DNA from: Planctomycetia bacterium
GTDB lineage: Bacteria; Planctomycetota; Phycisphaerae; Phycisphaerales; SM1A02
Length of the DNA: 33,209 nucleotides
Assembly (NCBI GenBank): GCA_005790565.1
Contig: SXUJ01000143.1
Coordinates: 1 to 33,209, forward strand
Direction of reading: 5' to 3'
The notes under the pieces were generated by a model. It did not search any database. It was not told the DNA's origin and worked only from the letters and a program-made list of their open reading frames with translations. This document shows positions 15,050 to 22,550 of the stretch, one piece after another (positions within the stretch are counted from its first letter, which is position 1; the number at the start of each line of letters is the position of its first letter). A program made the translations under genes and the position numbers.

Positions 15050-15376
15050 ATGAAAAATCAAATCATGCAACCGGAATTTGCTCGACGCCTCGTGCCTTCG
15101 CGGCGATCGGGAGTTCTGACCAGTCTGTTGGCGGTGTTCACGCTCTCGCTCATCCTTGCGGCGCGCGCGCACGCGGAGGGCTTGTGGTGTCCACGGGACT
15201 TTAGGGTCTTCAAGACCTGGCTCGTCACGAAGGACGACGCAACCCCGCAAGAGCGGTTTGTTGCCGACTACTTGATGAAGAACCCAGTGCCACTCATGTG
15301 GTCACACTCGATGCAGGAAATCATCCGCACGATGTACACCGATTGGCAGGGAGGCGGCAGCGAGTCTGCGGACTGA
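15050..15376 (+). CDS. Small exported protein of unknown function
   Basis: The 108-residue product has a basic N-terminus, a hydrophobic stretch (VLTSLLAVFTLSLILAA, about residues 22-38) and a signal peptidase I site after AHA, leaving a mature chain of about 66 residues that begins EGLWCPRD. It ends in a Gly/Ser/acidic tail and has one cysteine. I do not recognise it. The start at 15050 follows GAGAGG at 15031-15036 at long spacing. A direct repeat ATTCAAA lies at 15015-15021 and 15024-15030. The gene sits between the HTH-TPR gene and a strong terminator, so the two probably share a transcript and may act together. Confidence 0.72.
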   Translation: MKNQIMQPEFARRLVPSRRSGVLTSLLAVFTLSLILAARAHAEGLWCPRDFRVFKTWLVTKDDATPQERFVADYLMKNPVPLMWSHSMQEIIRTMYTDWQGGGSESAD

Positions 15377-15405
15377 GTGAGTCAGGCGTCCAGGGAAATC
15401 AACGA

Positions 15406-15442
15406 GGGCTCCACATCGGTTGACGATGTGGAGCCCACTTTT
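15406..15442 (+). terminator. Terminator after the small exported protein gene
   Basis: A perfect 12-bp stem, GGGCTCCACATC 15406-15417 with GATGTGGAGCCC 15425-15436, is followed by ACTTTT. It lies between converging stops (15376 and 15489), and may also serve infC on the minus strand. Confidence 0.85.
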
Positions 15443-15488
15443 CGTCTCGCACGGCAAGTCCGCTTCGCAGACTTTGTTCGCTCGATGC

Positions 15489-16160
15489 TTACTCGTCGCC
15501 GTCTTCGTCGTCATGATCCATTTCTTCGATCATGTCGGGGACACTCGGAAGAATGGGCTTGCCTTCGGCGATCATCTTCCGCTTCCACGCCTCGATTTTC
15601 TGCCGTTCCGGCACCATGACCATGGTGAGGCGGCGACCATTCAGGCGGGGGGACATTTCGATTTTCGCGAGGTCAGAGAGCGCGGTGATGATGTCATCCA
15701 TGCGGTCCTCTCCGCGGTGACGGTGCGCCATTTCTCGACCGCGGAAGTTCTGGACGATTTGCACGCGATGGCCTTCGATGAGGAATCGGCGTGCTTGCGC
15801 GACGCGAATCTCCACATCATGCGGATCGATCTTCATGGATCGCCCGAGCCGGACTTCTTTCATCTCCGAGACTTTGTTCCGCGCCTTGTTTGCACGCTCT
15901 TTCTTTGAGCTCTCATACTTGAAGCGACCGAAGTCCATCATCTTCACGACGGGCGGTCTGCTGTCTGCTGCGATCTCAACCAGATCGAGACCCTTCTCGT
16001 GCGCGAGTCGTCGCGCTTCATCGAGTTCGATCACACCGATCATTTCCCCGTCGGCATCGATGAGGCGGATGGGGGTGATGCGAATTCGGTCATTGACGCG
16101 AGGACCGTAATCGCGCGAATCGGTGCGTTGTCCTCCGGATGGTCTGCGTGGCGGATAGAT
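15489..16160 (-). CDS. infC: Translation initiation factor IF-3, ATC start
   Basis: IF-3 binds the 30S subunit, prevents subunit joining and checks the start codon. The protein shows VNDRIRI and LIDADGE in the N-terminal domain and RGREMAHRHRGEDRMD in the C-terminal domain, and ends in an acidic tail. The first ATG (16043) would remove about 39 residues including the conserved NDRIR segment. No ATG, GTG, TTG or CTG lies in frame between it and the upstream stop at 16197-16199. An ATC at 16160 has AGGA 8 bases upstream (16172-16169) and gives 223 residues. E. coli infC uses AUU, read poorly when IF-3 is present, so it controls itself; the same is likely here. Confidence 0.92.
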   Translation of the reverse strand: MYPPRRPSGGQRTDSRDYGPRVNDRIRITPIRLIDADGEMIGVIELDEARRLAHEKGLDLVEIAADSRPPVVKMMDFGRFKYESSKKERANKARNKVSEMKEVRLGRSMKIDPHDVEIRVAQARRFLIEGHRVQIVQNFRGREMAHRHRGEDRMDDIITALSDLAKIEMSPRLNGRRLTMVMVPERQKIEAWKRKMIAEGKPILPSVPDMIEEMDHDDEDGDE

Positions 16161-16172
16161 AAGAGCGTTCCT
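16158..16172 (-). promoter_or_regulatory. infC ribosome-binding site and ATC initiation codon
   Basis: On the minus strand AAAAGGA is followed after 8 bases by ATC at 16160-16158. It is the only well-placed Shine-Dalgarno in the open frame upstream of the conserved IF-3 N-terminus. A further non-standard candidate, ATT at 16190-16188, lacks a good Shine-Dalgarno. Confidence 0.8.
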
Positions 16173-16345
16173 TTTGTAAGAGCAAGCAATCGTGAGTCAG
16201 ACGAAGAATCGAGGGTGCGCCACGCCGCGCAGCGACGGAGGCGACACGCGTGCGGTGCAGCGGGTGGCGGGGTGGCGAAGCGGGTATGGAAAAATGGCAA
16301 CTCGCGTCCCGCGTGGGGACTGCGCGCGCGTCATGCCCATGGCAA

Positions 16346-16548
16346 CCACGGGAACTCGTCCGGCAGGGACGGGGATCATGAAGAGTTGCGCGCAGGGGAG
16401 TTGATCATCGACCCCACAAACATAGCATCAAATCGGAGGCGGGGGAAGCGCGTGATCGAGTCTTCATCGGCGGTTTTGGCGGGAATCACGGGGATCACCC
16501 ATCCACCGAGAGGGGTTTACGGTGCCACGGGGTTCGTCCGGCAGTGAT
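16346..16548. repeat. Imperfect direct repeat in the thrS-infC gap
   Basis: The segment at 16346-16370 and that at 16525-16548 share CCACGGG, then TCGTCCGGCAG exactly (16356-16366 and 16534-16544), then GA. The copies are about 178 bases apart. Their role is unknown; paired binding sites or a partial duplication are possible. Confidence 0.5.
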
Positions 16549-16578
16549 TTTCCCCGATCTTTGGTCTCTCGGAAAGCT

Positions 16579-16737
16579 GCGCTGAGTTTGGCCTTGCATC
16601 CACACCGGCTTCGTCTCTGAGAGCGAAGTGCGCCAACAGGCAGGTCCTCGCACGACGGGGACGACCTGTGCATTGAAGCGGACTCAGCGCACTGAAGCGG
16701 CGGCTTGTGTCAGGAGACGCAATGGAGAGCCGGTGTG
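16579..16737. other. Crossing inverted repeats, possible structured RNA
   Basis: Two perfect 9-bp pairs cross each other: GCGCTGAGT 16579-16587 with ACTCAGCGC 16682-16690, and CACACCGGC 16601-16609 with GCCGGTGTG 16729-16737. Local hairpins lie within: CTTCG/CGAAG at 16609-16628 with an inner CTC/GAG, and CAGGTC/GACCTG at 16641-16668. Both strands could fold. On the minus strand it would be the thrS 3' end or the infC leader. It matches none of RNase P RNA, tmRNA or SRP RNA as far as I can tell. Confidence 0.45.
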
Positions 16738-16763
16738 CGGTTCGCCCTCGCCGAAGCAGCCCT

Positions 16764-18854
16764 TCACGAGGGAGCTTTGCTCAACGCCGACTGCACTGTG
16801 CCCGACGCGCCACTGAGAAGTCGCTGTTCGAACTCCCTCGCAATGCCATCGACGAATGCACTGAAAGGCATTTCACCAAGATTCGCTTCGACGCCTCGCG
16901 CACGGACACTGACCACGCGATTCTCAGCATCTCGCGGCCCGACGACGGCCATGTAGGGGATCTTCGCGTCTGCCGCGACTTTGATCTTGGCTTGCACCCG
17001 ATCGTTGGCGTGATCGACGCTCGCACGGATCCCCCTCGACTTCAGCGCCGCGAGTAACTCGTTCGCATAGTCAGCGCTCTTCTCCGAGATTGGGAGCACA
17101 CGAACTTGTTCCGGAGAGAGCCAGAGCGGGAACGCGCCCGCAAAGTGCTCAATCAACACACCGACAAATCGCTCCATCGAGCCAAAGGGTGCGCGATGAA
17201 TCATCACGGGGCGATGCGACTTGTTGTCCGCGCCCACATAACTTAGGTCGAATCGAATCGGCAAGTTGTAATCCACTTGCACCGTTCCGAGTTGCCAACT
17301 TCGGCCGATGACATCCTTCACCACAAAGTCGATTTTCGGCCCGTAGAACGCGGCTTCCCCTGGCTCTTCACTGTAGGGAACGCCGAGCGTAGCAGCAGCA
17401 TTTCGGCACGCGGCCTCCGCCTTATCCCAATTCGCGCTCTCCCCAACATACTTCTGGCTATCCGGATCGCGTAGGCCCACGCGCACGCGATACTCCTCGA
17501 TGCCGAGCGTGGCAAAGATGAGTTTGACGATCGAGAGGCATCCCAAGACTTCCTCGTCGATTTGGTCTTCGCGAACAAAGAGGTGCGCGTCATCCTGCGT
17601 GAATCCGCGGACGCGAGTCATGCCGCCGATTTCGCCAGACTGTTCCCAACGATAGACGGTGCCGAACTCGGCGAGTCGCACGGGGAGATCGCGATAGCTC
17701 CGAGGTTCACTCGCGTAGATGCGAATGTGGTGCGGGCAGTTCATTGGCTTCAGCATGTAGCCATCGATTTCGCCTGCGGCCATGCGATTGGAGAGCTCGC
17801 CACAGGTGCAGCCTTCCTCGGCGAGCTTCGCCATCGCATCATGTTCGATGATGGGCGGATACTGGCTCTCGCGGTAGTAGGGGAAGTGGCCACTCGTGCG
17901 ATAAAGCTCAAGCTTGCCGATGTGCGGCGTAAACACCTGAAAATAGCCCTGTCGGCGCAGTTCGCTGCCAATGAAGGACTGCAACTCGTTGCGAACGATG
18001 CCACCGTTGGGCGTCCAAAGCACCAGCCCTTGACCAACCATTTCGTCGATGTGAAAGAGCTTCAACTGCTTTCCGAGCACCCGGTGGTCGCGCTTCTTGG
18101 CCTCCTCGGACTGCTTGGTGAACGCCGCGAGTTCCTCCTTCGTTGCAAACGCGGTGCCGTAGACGCGCGTCAGGCGATCGGACTTCTCGTCGCCCTTCCA
18201 ATAGCTTGACGCCAGCGAGAGCACCTTGAAGGCACCGATCCTTCCAGTCGCGGGAAGGTGAGGTCCCCGGCAGAGATCCTCCCAGTCCTTTCCCGGAACT
18301 CCGGTGGCGTACCACGAGAGTTCCGCCGAACCGGCCTCGACCGCGCGCTGCGCGTTGTCGAGTTTGTACTTTGACCCCTCCCGCGTGAGTTTGGCAAGCC
18401 CCTCCGCGATCGGCAGATTGACTCGTGTAAAGGCGCGGTTTTCTTCGATGATCCTGCCCATTTCTGCTTCGACGCGAGCGAAGTCATCCGTCGACATGAT
18501 CATTCCGTCAGGGAACGCCATGTCGTAGTAAAAATTTGTCTCGAGTGGCGGACCGTAGACCAACTGCACACCTGGGAAGAGTCGCGTGATCGCCTCGGCC
18601 ATCACATGCGCGCAGGAGTGGCGCAGGAGATACAACGACTCAGCGCTCACGGTGCCGTCACGATTCTTCGGAGTCACGATTTCAAGTGCGCTGTCAGCGT
18701 GGATGCGATGCGTCAGGTCAACGAGTTCCCCATTCACCTTCGCGCCAAGCGCTGCCTTTGCGAGACCGGCGCCAATGGACGCTGCCACTTCACCCGCGGT
18801 CGGGGCCGTTTCGAATTCTTTCGTGGTTCCGTCTTTGAGAGTAATGCGCACCAT
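16764..18854 (-). CDS. thrS: Threonyl-tRNA synthetase
   Basis: This enzyme charges tRNA-Thr and edits Ser-tRNA-Thr. In the 696 residues are a TGS domain (1-62), an editing domain with HSCAH (79-83) and CRGPH (195-199), the class II core with the zinc-binding cysteine in KPMNCPHH (Cys373) and the RWEQSGEIGGMTRVRGFTQD region, and the anticodon-binding domain (from about 590). An insert of about 38 residues at about 328-366, just before KPMNCP, contains C349-T-C351 and is absent from the E. coli enzyme. The ATG follows eight Cs with no Shine-Dalgarno. nrdR lies 41 bases upstream; infC lies downstream, the conserved partner. Confidence 0.96.
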   Translation of the reverse strand: MVRITLKDGTTKEFETAPTAGEVAASIGAGLAKAALGAKVNGELVDLTHRIHADSALEIVTPKNRDGTVSAESLYLLRHSCAHVMAEAITRLFPGVQLVYGPPLETNFYYDMAFPDGMIMSTDDFARVEAEMGRIIEENRAFTRVNLPIAEGLAKLTREGSKYKLDNAQRAVEAGSAELSWYATGVPGKDWEDLCRGPHLPATGRIGAFKVLSLASSYWKGDEKSDRLTRVYGTAFATKEELAAFTKQSEEAKKRDHRVLGKQLKLFHIDEMVGQGLVLWTPNGGIVRNELQSFIGSELRRQGYFQVFTPHIGKLELYRTSGHFPYYRESQYPPIIEHDAMAKLAEEGCTCGELSNRMAAGEIDGYMLKPMNCPHHIRIYASEPRSYRDLPVRLAEFGTVYRWEQSGEIGGMTRVRGFTQDDAHLFVREDQIDEEVLGCLSIVKLIFATLGIEEYRVRVGLRDPDSQKYVGESANWDKAEAACRNAAATLGVPYSEEPGEAAFYGPKIDFVVKDVIGRSWQLGTVQVDYNLPIRFDLSYVGADNKSHRPVMIHRAPFGSMERFVGVLIEHFAGAFPLWLSPEQVRVLPISEKSADYANELLAALKSRGIRASVDHANDRVQAKIKVAADAKIPYMAVVGPRDAENRVVSVRARGVEANLGEMPFSAFVDGIAREFEQRLLSGASGTVQSALSKAPS

Positions 18855-18873
18855 GGGGGGGGCAAGTGTATAG
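18855..18873 (-). promoter_or_regulatory. Candidate -10 element and C8 tract before thrS
   Basis: On the minus strand TATACACT is followed by TG, then eight Cs that abut the ATG. TATACA (18872-18867) could be a -10 box, which would put the start of transcription within the C tract and make the mRNA almost leaderless. No -35 match was seen. The ATACACT string also precedes pheS. Confidence 0.35.
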
Positions 18874-18895
18874 GCGTCCCCATCGTGGCGGGAGC

Positions 18896-19384
18896 CTAGA
18901 ACAGCGGTCGTTGATTGGGAAGTTCCGGCGGCTCGTCGAGCAAATGCCTGATTTCGTCGGCGAATTCCTCAAGGCTTCGGAAGCCGTGATACTCGCTCGC
19001 GAATCGCACATACGCAATCTTGTCGAGGGCGCGGAGCTTCATCGCCACTCGCTTGCCGACTTCATCGCTTCTCACTTCGCGATCAAACTCCGCGTGCAGC
19101 TCATCATCGACTTCCTGCGCGAGATGCAACTTCGCCGCCTCTGAAACGGGTCGTTTGCCGCACGCTGCCTGAATGCCGCGCATGATGTTCTCGATCTCGA
19201 AGGGGACGCACGCTCCATCTCGCTTCACGACCATGAGGCGCGCAGTCCGTTCGAGGCGCTCGTAGGTTGTAAACCGTTTCGCGCAGCGATTGCACTCCCG
19301 ACGACGACGAACCGCCGTGCCGTCATCCGACGGTCGACTGTCAATCACCTTGTCATCGTCTTCCTTGCAAGCAGGACACTGCAT
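18896..19384 (-). CDS. nrdR: Transcriptional repressor NrdR
   Basis: NrdR represses ribonucleotide reductase genes in response to ATP/dATP. The 162-residue protein has a zinc ribbon, with cysteines 3, 6, 31 and 34, and then an ATP-cone (about 49-139; LMVVKRDGACVPFEIENI). The start at 19384 is chosen over a longer open frame because it begins MQCPAC and has GAGG 8 bases upstream. It lies 22 bases after the beta-helix gene and 41 bases before thrS. No nrd gene or NrdR box was identified in the window. Confidence 0.95.
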   Translation of the reverse strand: MQCPACKEDDDKVIDSRPSDDGTAVRRRRECNRCAKRFTTYERLERTARLMVVKRDGACVPFEIENIMRGIQAACGKRPVSEAAKLHLAQEVDDELHAEFDREVRSDEVGKRVAMKLRALDKIAYVRFASEYHGFRSLEEFADEIRHLLDEPPELPNQRPLF

Positions 19385-19406
19385 CGGGAGTCCTCGTTGA
19401 GTGCGG

Positions 19407-21749
19407 CTAACCCTTGATGATCGGATCGATGGCCTCGAAGTAAACACGCAGGTGGGCGTCGCCTGCAGCATCAAAGTGCTCGACCTTGATTGGAATGTCG
19501 CGTTCTTCGGTGATTTCGAACGCAAAGGCGTCGTCGGTGATGCCGCTTTCGCCCGCTCGTTGGAAGTGGTCGAGCACGACGCGTCCATCGAAGCGAACGC
19601 GGGCTGCATCACAGGTTTCGAGGTGGATCCGGTACTTGCCTGGAATGAAGTGAAGCGTCGTCTCGGCAGTCATGCCAAAGCCATCGACCGGCAGCGTGAG
19701 CTTCTGCACATCTGGGTCATTGACGGCGGATTGCGGCGCACGGGCGCCGTATTCGAACAGTAACTCACGGAGCACAAACTCAAGCTCTTGCGCATCGGCG
19801 AGGGCGTCAAACGCAGCCCCGTCCTTTGCCGGATCCACGCTGCCATTCGCGCCTTGCAGCGCGAAGAATTTGGTCCGCCATTCTGCGGGGGCGAGGAGGT
19901 CGAGATAACGAACCTTGACCTTGTTCACCGCGCGAATCTGCACAAGGTAGGGCGTGACGAATCCGACGGGATCAGCCGCGACTTCCGCGCCGCGATCGTC
20001 GCGAGCCATACCGATAAACAGCGGTCCTCGGCCGAGGACATCGGCGCCGACCATCTTGGGAAATCCGTGCAGTCCATATTGCGCGCGACTCTGCGACTGA
20101 TTCAATCGGACGATGATCGGGCGATCCCATGCGTAGGGACCGCGTTCGAGCATGACGATGCGATCACGGCCGCGCAGTGCATCGCGAAGCCCAACGGCCT
20201 TGCGCTCACCAGGGAGACTCGCGAGGAGCGCGTCAACCTCGGTGGTCGGAGGCGCGATGGACGCGAGTCCCTTGTCGTGCTGTTGCGTCTGCGACGCTTG
20301 CTCCTCAACGATTTCCACAGCGCACTCTCTGAATCGATTGCTATCGAGCACGGTATCGGTCGCGCCAATCAGCACGATTGCCGCATCCTCCTTCGTGAAT
20401 GCGTTGGACTGAATGCGATTGCCCTTCGCCTCGCTTCCATTTGCTCTGGTCCAGGGCAGCTTGGCGAGCGTCGCATCGTCGTCCATCCAAATCGCGATGC
20501 CTTGTGGATCGAGTGAGAATTGGTTGTCCTCAATATGGGCACCTTGCGCATGCTCCATGGCAATTCCGCCGCGTTCGCGGCCATGACCCGCGCCCCCGTT
20601 TCCCTCAAAGGTGTTTGATGCCACAAGTGTGTTGCGAGAGTAGCCGCCCCAGATTCCGCAGAAACCATTGCCTTCGAAGCGGTTTCGGAGGATCTGATTC
20701 CCGAAACTAAAAGTCAGTTCAAGGCCGTGCGCCGACGCGAACGAGAGGTCGTTTGCGACGATGCGATTGTCGTTGCAACCTCGTCCGCGATACCACGCAA
20801 GCGGGTCGCTGTCTTCGTTGGTTGCGGGGGGCGGAGCCTCGCCCAGCGCCTCGCGACCAGCAAACGCGAAGATGCCATCGCCCGAGTGAGTGCAACTATT
20901 CAGTGCAATGACATTGTCCGAGCACTGCTCAAACATGAGGATTCCCGCGGAGTCTTGACCGCGCGCGTAGACCGCATTGGAGTAGCCTCGAATGCAGAAG
21001 TCAAAGCTATTGCGCGCGATTTGATTCCGATTCGAGCGCCAAAGCGCGAGCCCCCACCCCGAGAGGAAGGAGCAGTCGTTGTCGTAGATCTTTGAGTCAT
21101 TCACGCGAGAAAGCAGCAAACCGTTCTGCGTGCGATGGTTCGTGACGCGGCGGATCGTTACCCCGTTTGCGTTGGAGATGGACACGCCCGCGCCGTGTTG
21201 ATTGGCCCACTCTCCAGCATCATTCTGATGCGGGAACAGCCAGTCGGCACCGTGTTCTTTCCACGGTTTGGATTGCAGGACTTGCGCGTAGTTGTCGCTT
21301 GTGTCGAAGTCTTCGAGAACGAGCCCATCACAAGCACTGCCCTGGATTCCAATCTTGAAGCCCTTCACTCTGCCGTTGCGGAGCGTCACATTCTTCCCAG
21401 TGACAACGATCCCAATGCCAGACAGGCGGTCGCTTGGGAGGGCGCTCCCGAGCAGTGTGCCGCCGCCGAAATCGACGGTGATTGGCCTTCCCTCAGGGTC
21501 GCCCTGGATTTGGACGACGCCGTTGCCATCGAAATCTGTGAGGACGCCAACGATCGGTGTCGCCGCGCAACTAGTTGTGAGAATCGTATTGTCCGACTCG
21601 ATAATGACTGCGTTGCTCTTCCCACCCTGCGCGAGAGCGGTCGCTGGAAGGGTGGCAAGGGCAGTGCCCAACATCGCGGACGCCCGCGTGATCAAGCTCC
21701 TTCGGCCGAAGAGGCGAGTCGGAAGGATGCGGAACGATTCGTGCAACAT
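19407..21749 (-). CDS. Exported parallel beta-helix protein with C-terminal PA14-like region
   Basis: The 780-residue protein has an export signal with a twin-arginine-like motif, FGRRSLIT (14-21), a hydrophobic stretch and a cleavage site after ALA (residue 40). About residues 45-500 form a right-handed beta-helix of NosD/pectate-lyase type, with many turns such as NGVTIRRVTNHRTQNGLLLS and NRIVANDLSF. The C-terminal 150 residues (PGKYRIHLETCDAARVRFDG, then HLRVYFEA) look like a PA14-type carbohydrate-binding domain. Substrate and catalysis are unknown. The start at 21749 has GGAG 5 bases upstream; the longer open frame is rejected. It is the gene before nrdR. Confidence 0.8.
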   Translation of the reverse strand: MLHESFRILPTRLFGRRSLITRASAMLGTALATLPATALAQGGKSNAVIIESDNTILTTSCAATPIVGVLTDFDGNGVVQIQGDPEGRPITVDFGGGTLLGSALPSDRLSGIGIVVTGKNVTLRNGRVKGFKIGIQGSACDGLVLEDFDTSDNYAQVLQSKPWKEHGADWLFPHQNDAGEWANQHGAGVSISNANGVTIRRVTNHRTQNGLLLSRVNDSKIYDNDCSFLSGWGLALWRSNRNQIARNSFDFCIRGYSNAVYARGQDSAGILMFEQCSDNVIALNSCTHSGDGIFAFAGREALGEAPPPATNEDSDPLAWYRGRGCNDNRIVANDLSFASAHGLELTFSFGNQILRNRFEGNGFCGIWGGYSRNTLVASNTFEGNGGAGHGRERGGIAMEHAQGAHIEDNQFSLDPQGIAIWMDDDATLAKLPWTRANGSEAKGNRIQSNAFTKEDAAIVLIGATDTVLDSNRFRECAVEIVEEQASQTQQHDKGLASIAPPTTEVDALLASLPGERKAVGLRDALRGRDRIVMLERGPYAWDRPIIVRLNQSQSRAQYGLHGFPKMVGADVLGRGPLFIGMARDDRGAEVAADPVGFVTPYLVQIRAVNKVKVRYLDLLAPAEWRTKFFALQGANGSVDPAKDGAAFDALADAQELEFVLRELLFEYGARAPQSAVNDPDVQKLTLPVDGFGMTAETTLHFIPGKYRIHLETCDAARVRFDGRVVLDHFQRAGESGITDDAFAFEITEERDIPIKVEHFDAAGDAHLRVYFEAIDPIIKG

Positions 21750-21905
21750 AGGAACTCCGGCGTCACCAGCGGGTAATGGCGTGATGACAGGTGTAGGGAA
21801 TCGCCGCGCTGAGGTTTCGTTGGCGATTCGAGGTTCGACGATGCATCGCGCAGGCGAGCACAAGGGGTAGGAGGATGGAGGCTCACGGCAGCCGGTGGCG
21901 ACCGC

Positions 21906-22472
21906 TCAGACTTCCTCAATCTCGGTCACCTTTTTCTCGGCAAGCTCGTCCACGCGTTCGCAGTACTTCTTCGTCATCTCGTCGATCTCCTCCTTGGACT
22001 TCTTCGCAGCGTCTTCGGGGATCGCATTCTTCTTATCGGCGACGAGATGTTCAATGGCCTTGTTGCAGTCGCGGCGCTCGTTGCGAATCGCGACCTTTGA
22101 CTCCTCTGCAAGCTTCTTGACCTGCACCACGAGTTGCTTGCGGCGGTCGGAGGATGGCGCGGGGACGCTCACTCGAATCGCATTGCCTTCCACCTGCGCC
22201 CGCGCTCCTACTCCTGCCGCCTCAATCGCCTTTACGACTTCGGTCTTACAACCCGGGTCGAATGGTTTCACCATGAGTTGGGTCGCGTCGGCGACATTGA
22301 TCATGGCGAGCTCGCGGAGGTCAGTGTGCGATCCGTAGTAGTCCACCTTCACATACTCAAGCAGCGCAACGGTCGCGCGACCAGTGCGCATGCCGCGGAG
22401 TTCCTTCTGCAGGTAGTCCGTGGTTTTTTGCATGCGGTCGTCGGTTTCAAGGATGAGAGTGTCGATGTCCAT
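21906..22472 (-). CDS. frr: Ribosome recycling factor
   Basis: RRF splits post-termination ribosomes with EF-G. The 188-residue chain shows the normal family segments: ELRGMRTGRATVALLE near the N-terminus, NAIRVSVPAPSSDRRKQL in the middle, and the helical C-terminus. It lies 78 bases after pyrH, the usual bacterial order, and about 156 bases before the beta-helix gene. The ATG is preceded by CTCCTCCTCCTC with no Shine-Dalgarno. Confidence 0.96.
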   Translation of the reverse strand: MDIDTLILETDDRMQKTTDYLQKELRGMRTGRATVALLEYVKVDYYGSHTDLRELAMINVADATQLMVKPFDPGCKTEVVKAIEAAGVGARAQVEGNAIRVSVPAPSSDRRKQLVVQVKKLAEESKVAIRNERRDCNKAIEHLVADKKNAIPEDAAKKSKEEIDEMTKKYCERVDELAEKKVTEIEEV

Positions 22473-22550
22473 GAGGAGGAGGAGGAGACCGCGCCGTCGC
22501 GGATGCTGTCGCGCGAGACCCCAGCGCTGCAGTAGGAAGTCGTGGTGTGT

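Larger units (their letters stand above)
16161..16763. other. 603-base gap between thrS and infC
   Basis: No convincing gene was found on either strand. Short open frames here have no family resemblance and unlikely composition. The gap holds a direct repeat (16346-16548) and long inverted repeats (16579-16737), listed separately. No clear -35/-10 promoter for infC was found, so infC may be read from thrS or from a promoter of non-standard sequence. Confidence 0.7.

Noticed and set aside
15489-16043. infC starting at the first ATG
   Set aside because: It would delete the conserved NDRIR part of the IF-3 N-terminal domain, while the open frame continues upstream to an ATC with a good ribosome site.
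15999-16547. A 182-codon plus-strand open frame over the infC start and gap
   Set aside because: It overlaps the infC N-terminus, has no ribosome site and a composition typical of shadow frames.
16561-16763. RNase P RNA, tmRNA, SRP RNA or a tRNA in the thrS-infC gap
   Set aside because: None of the conserved cores of these RNAs, nor a T-loop with GTTCGA in the right context, could be found; only generic pairings were seen.
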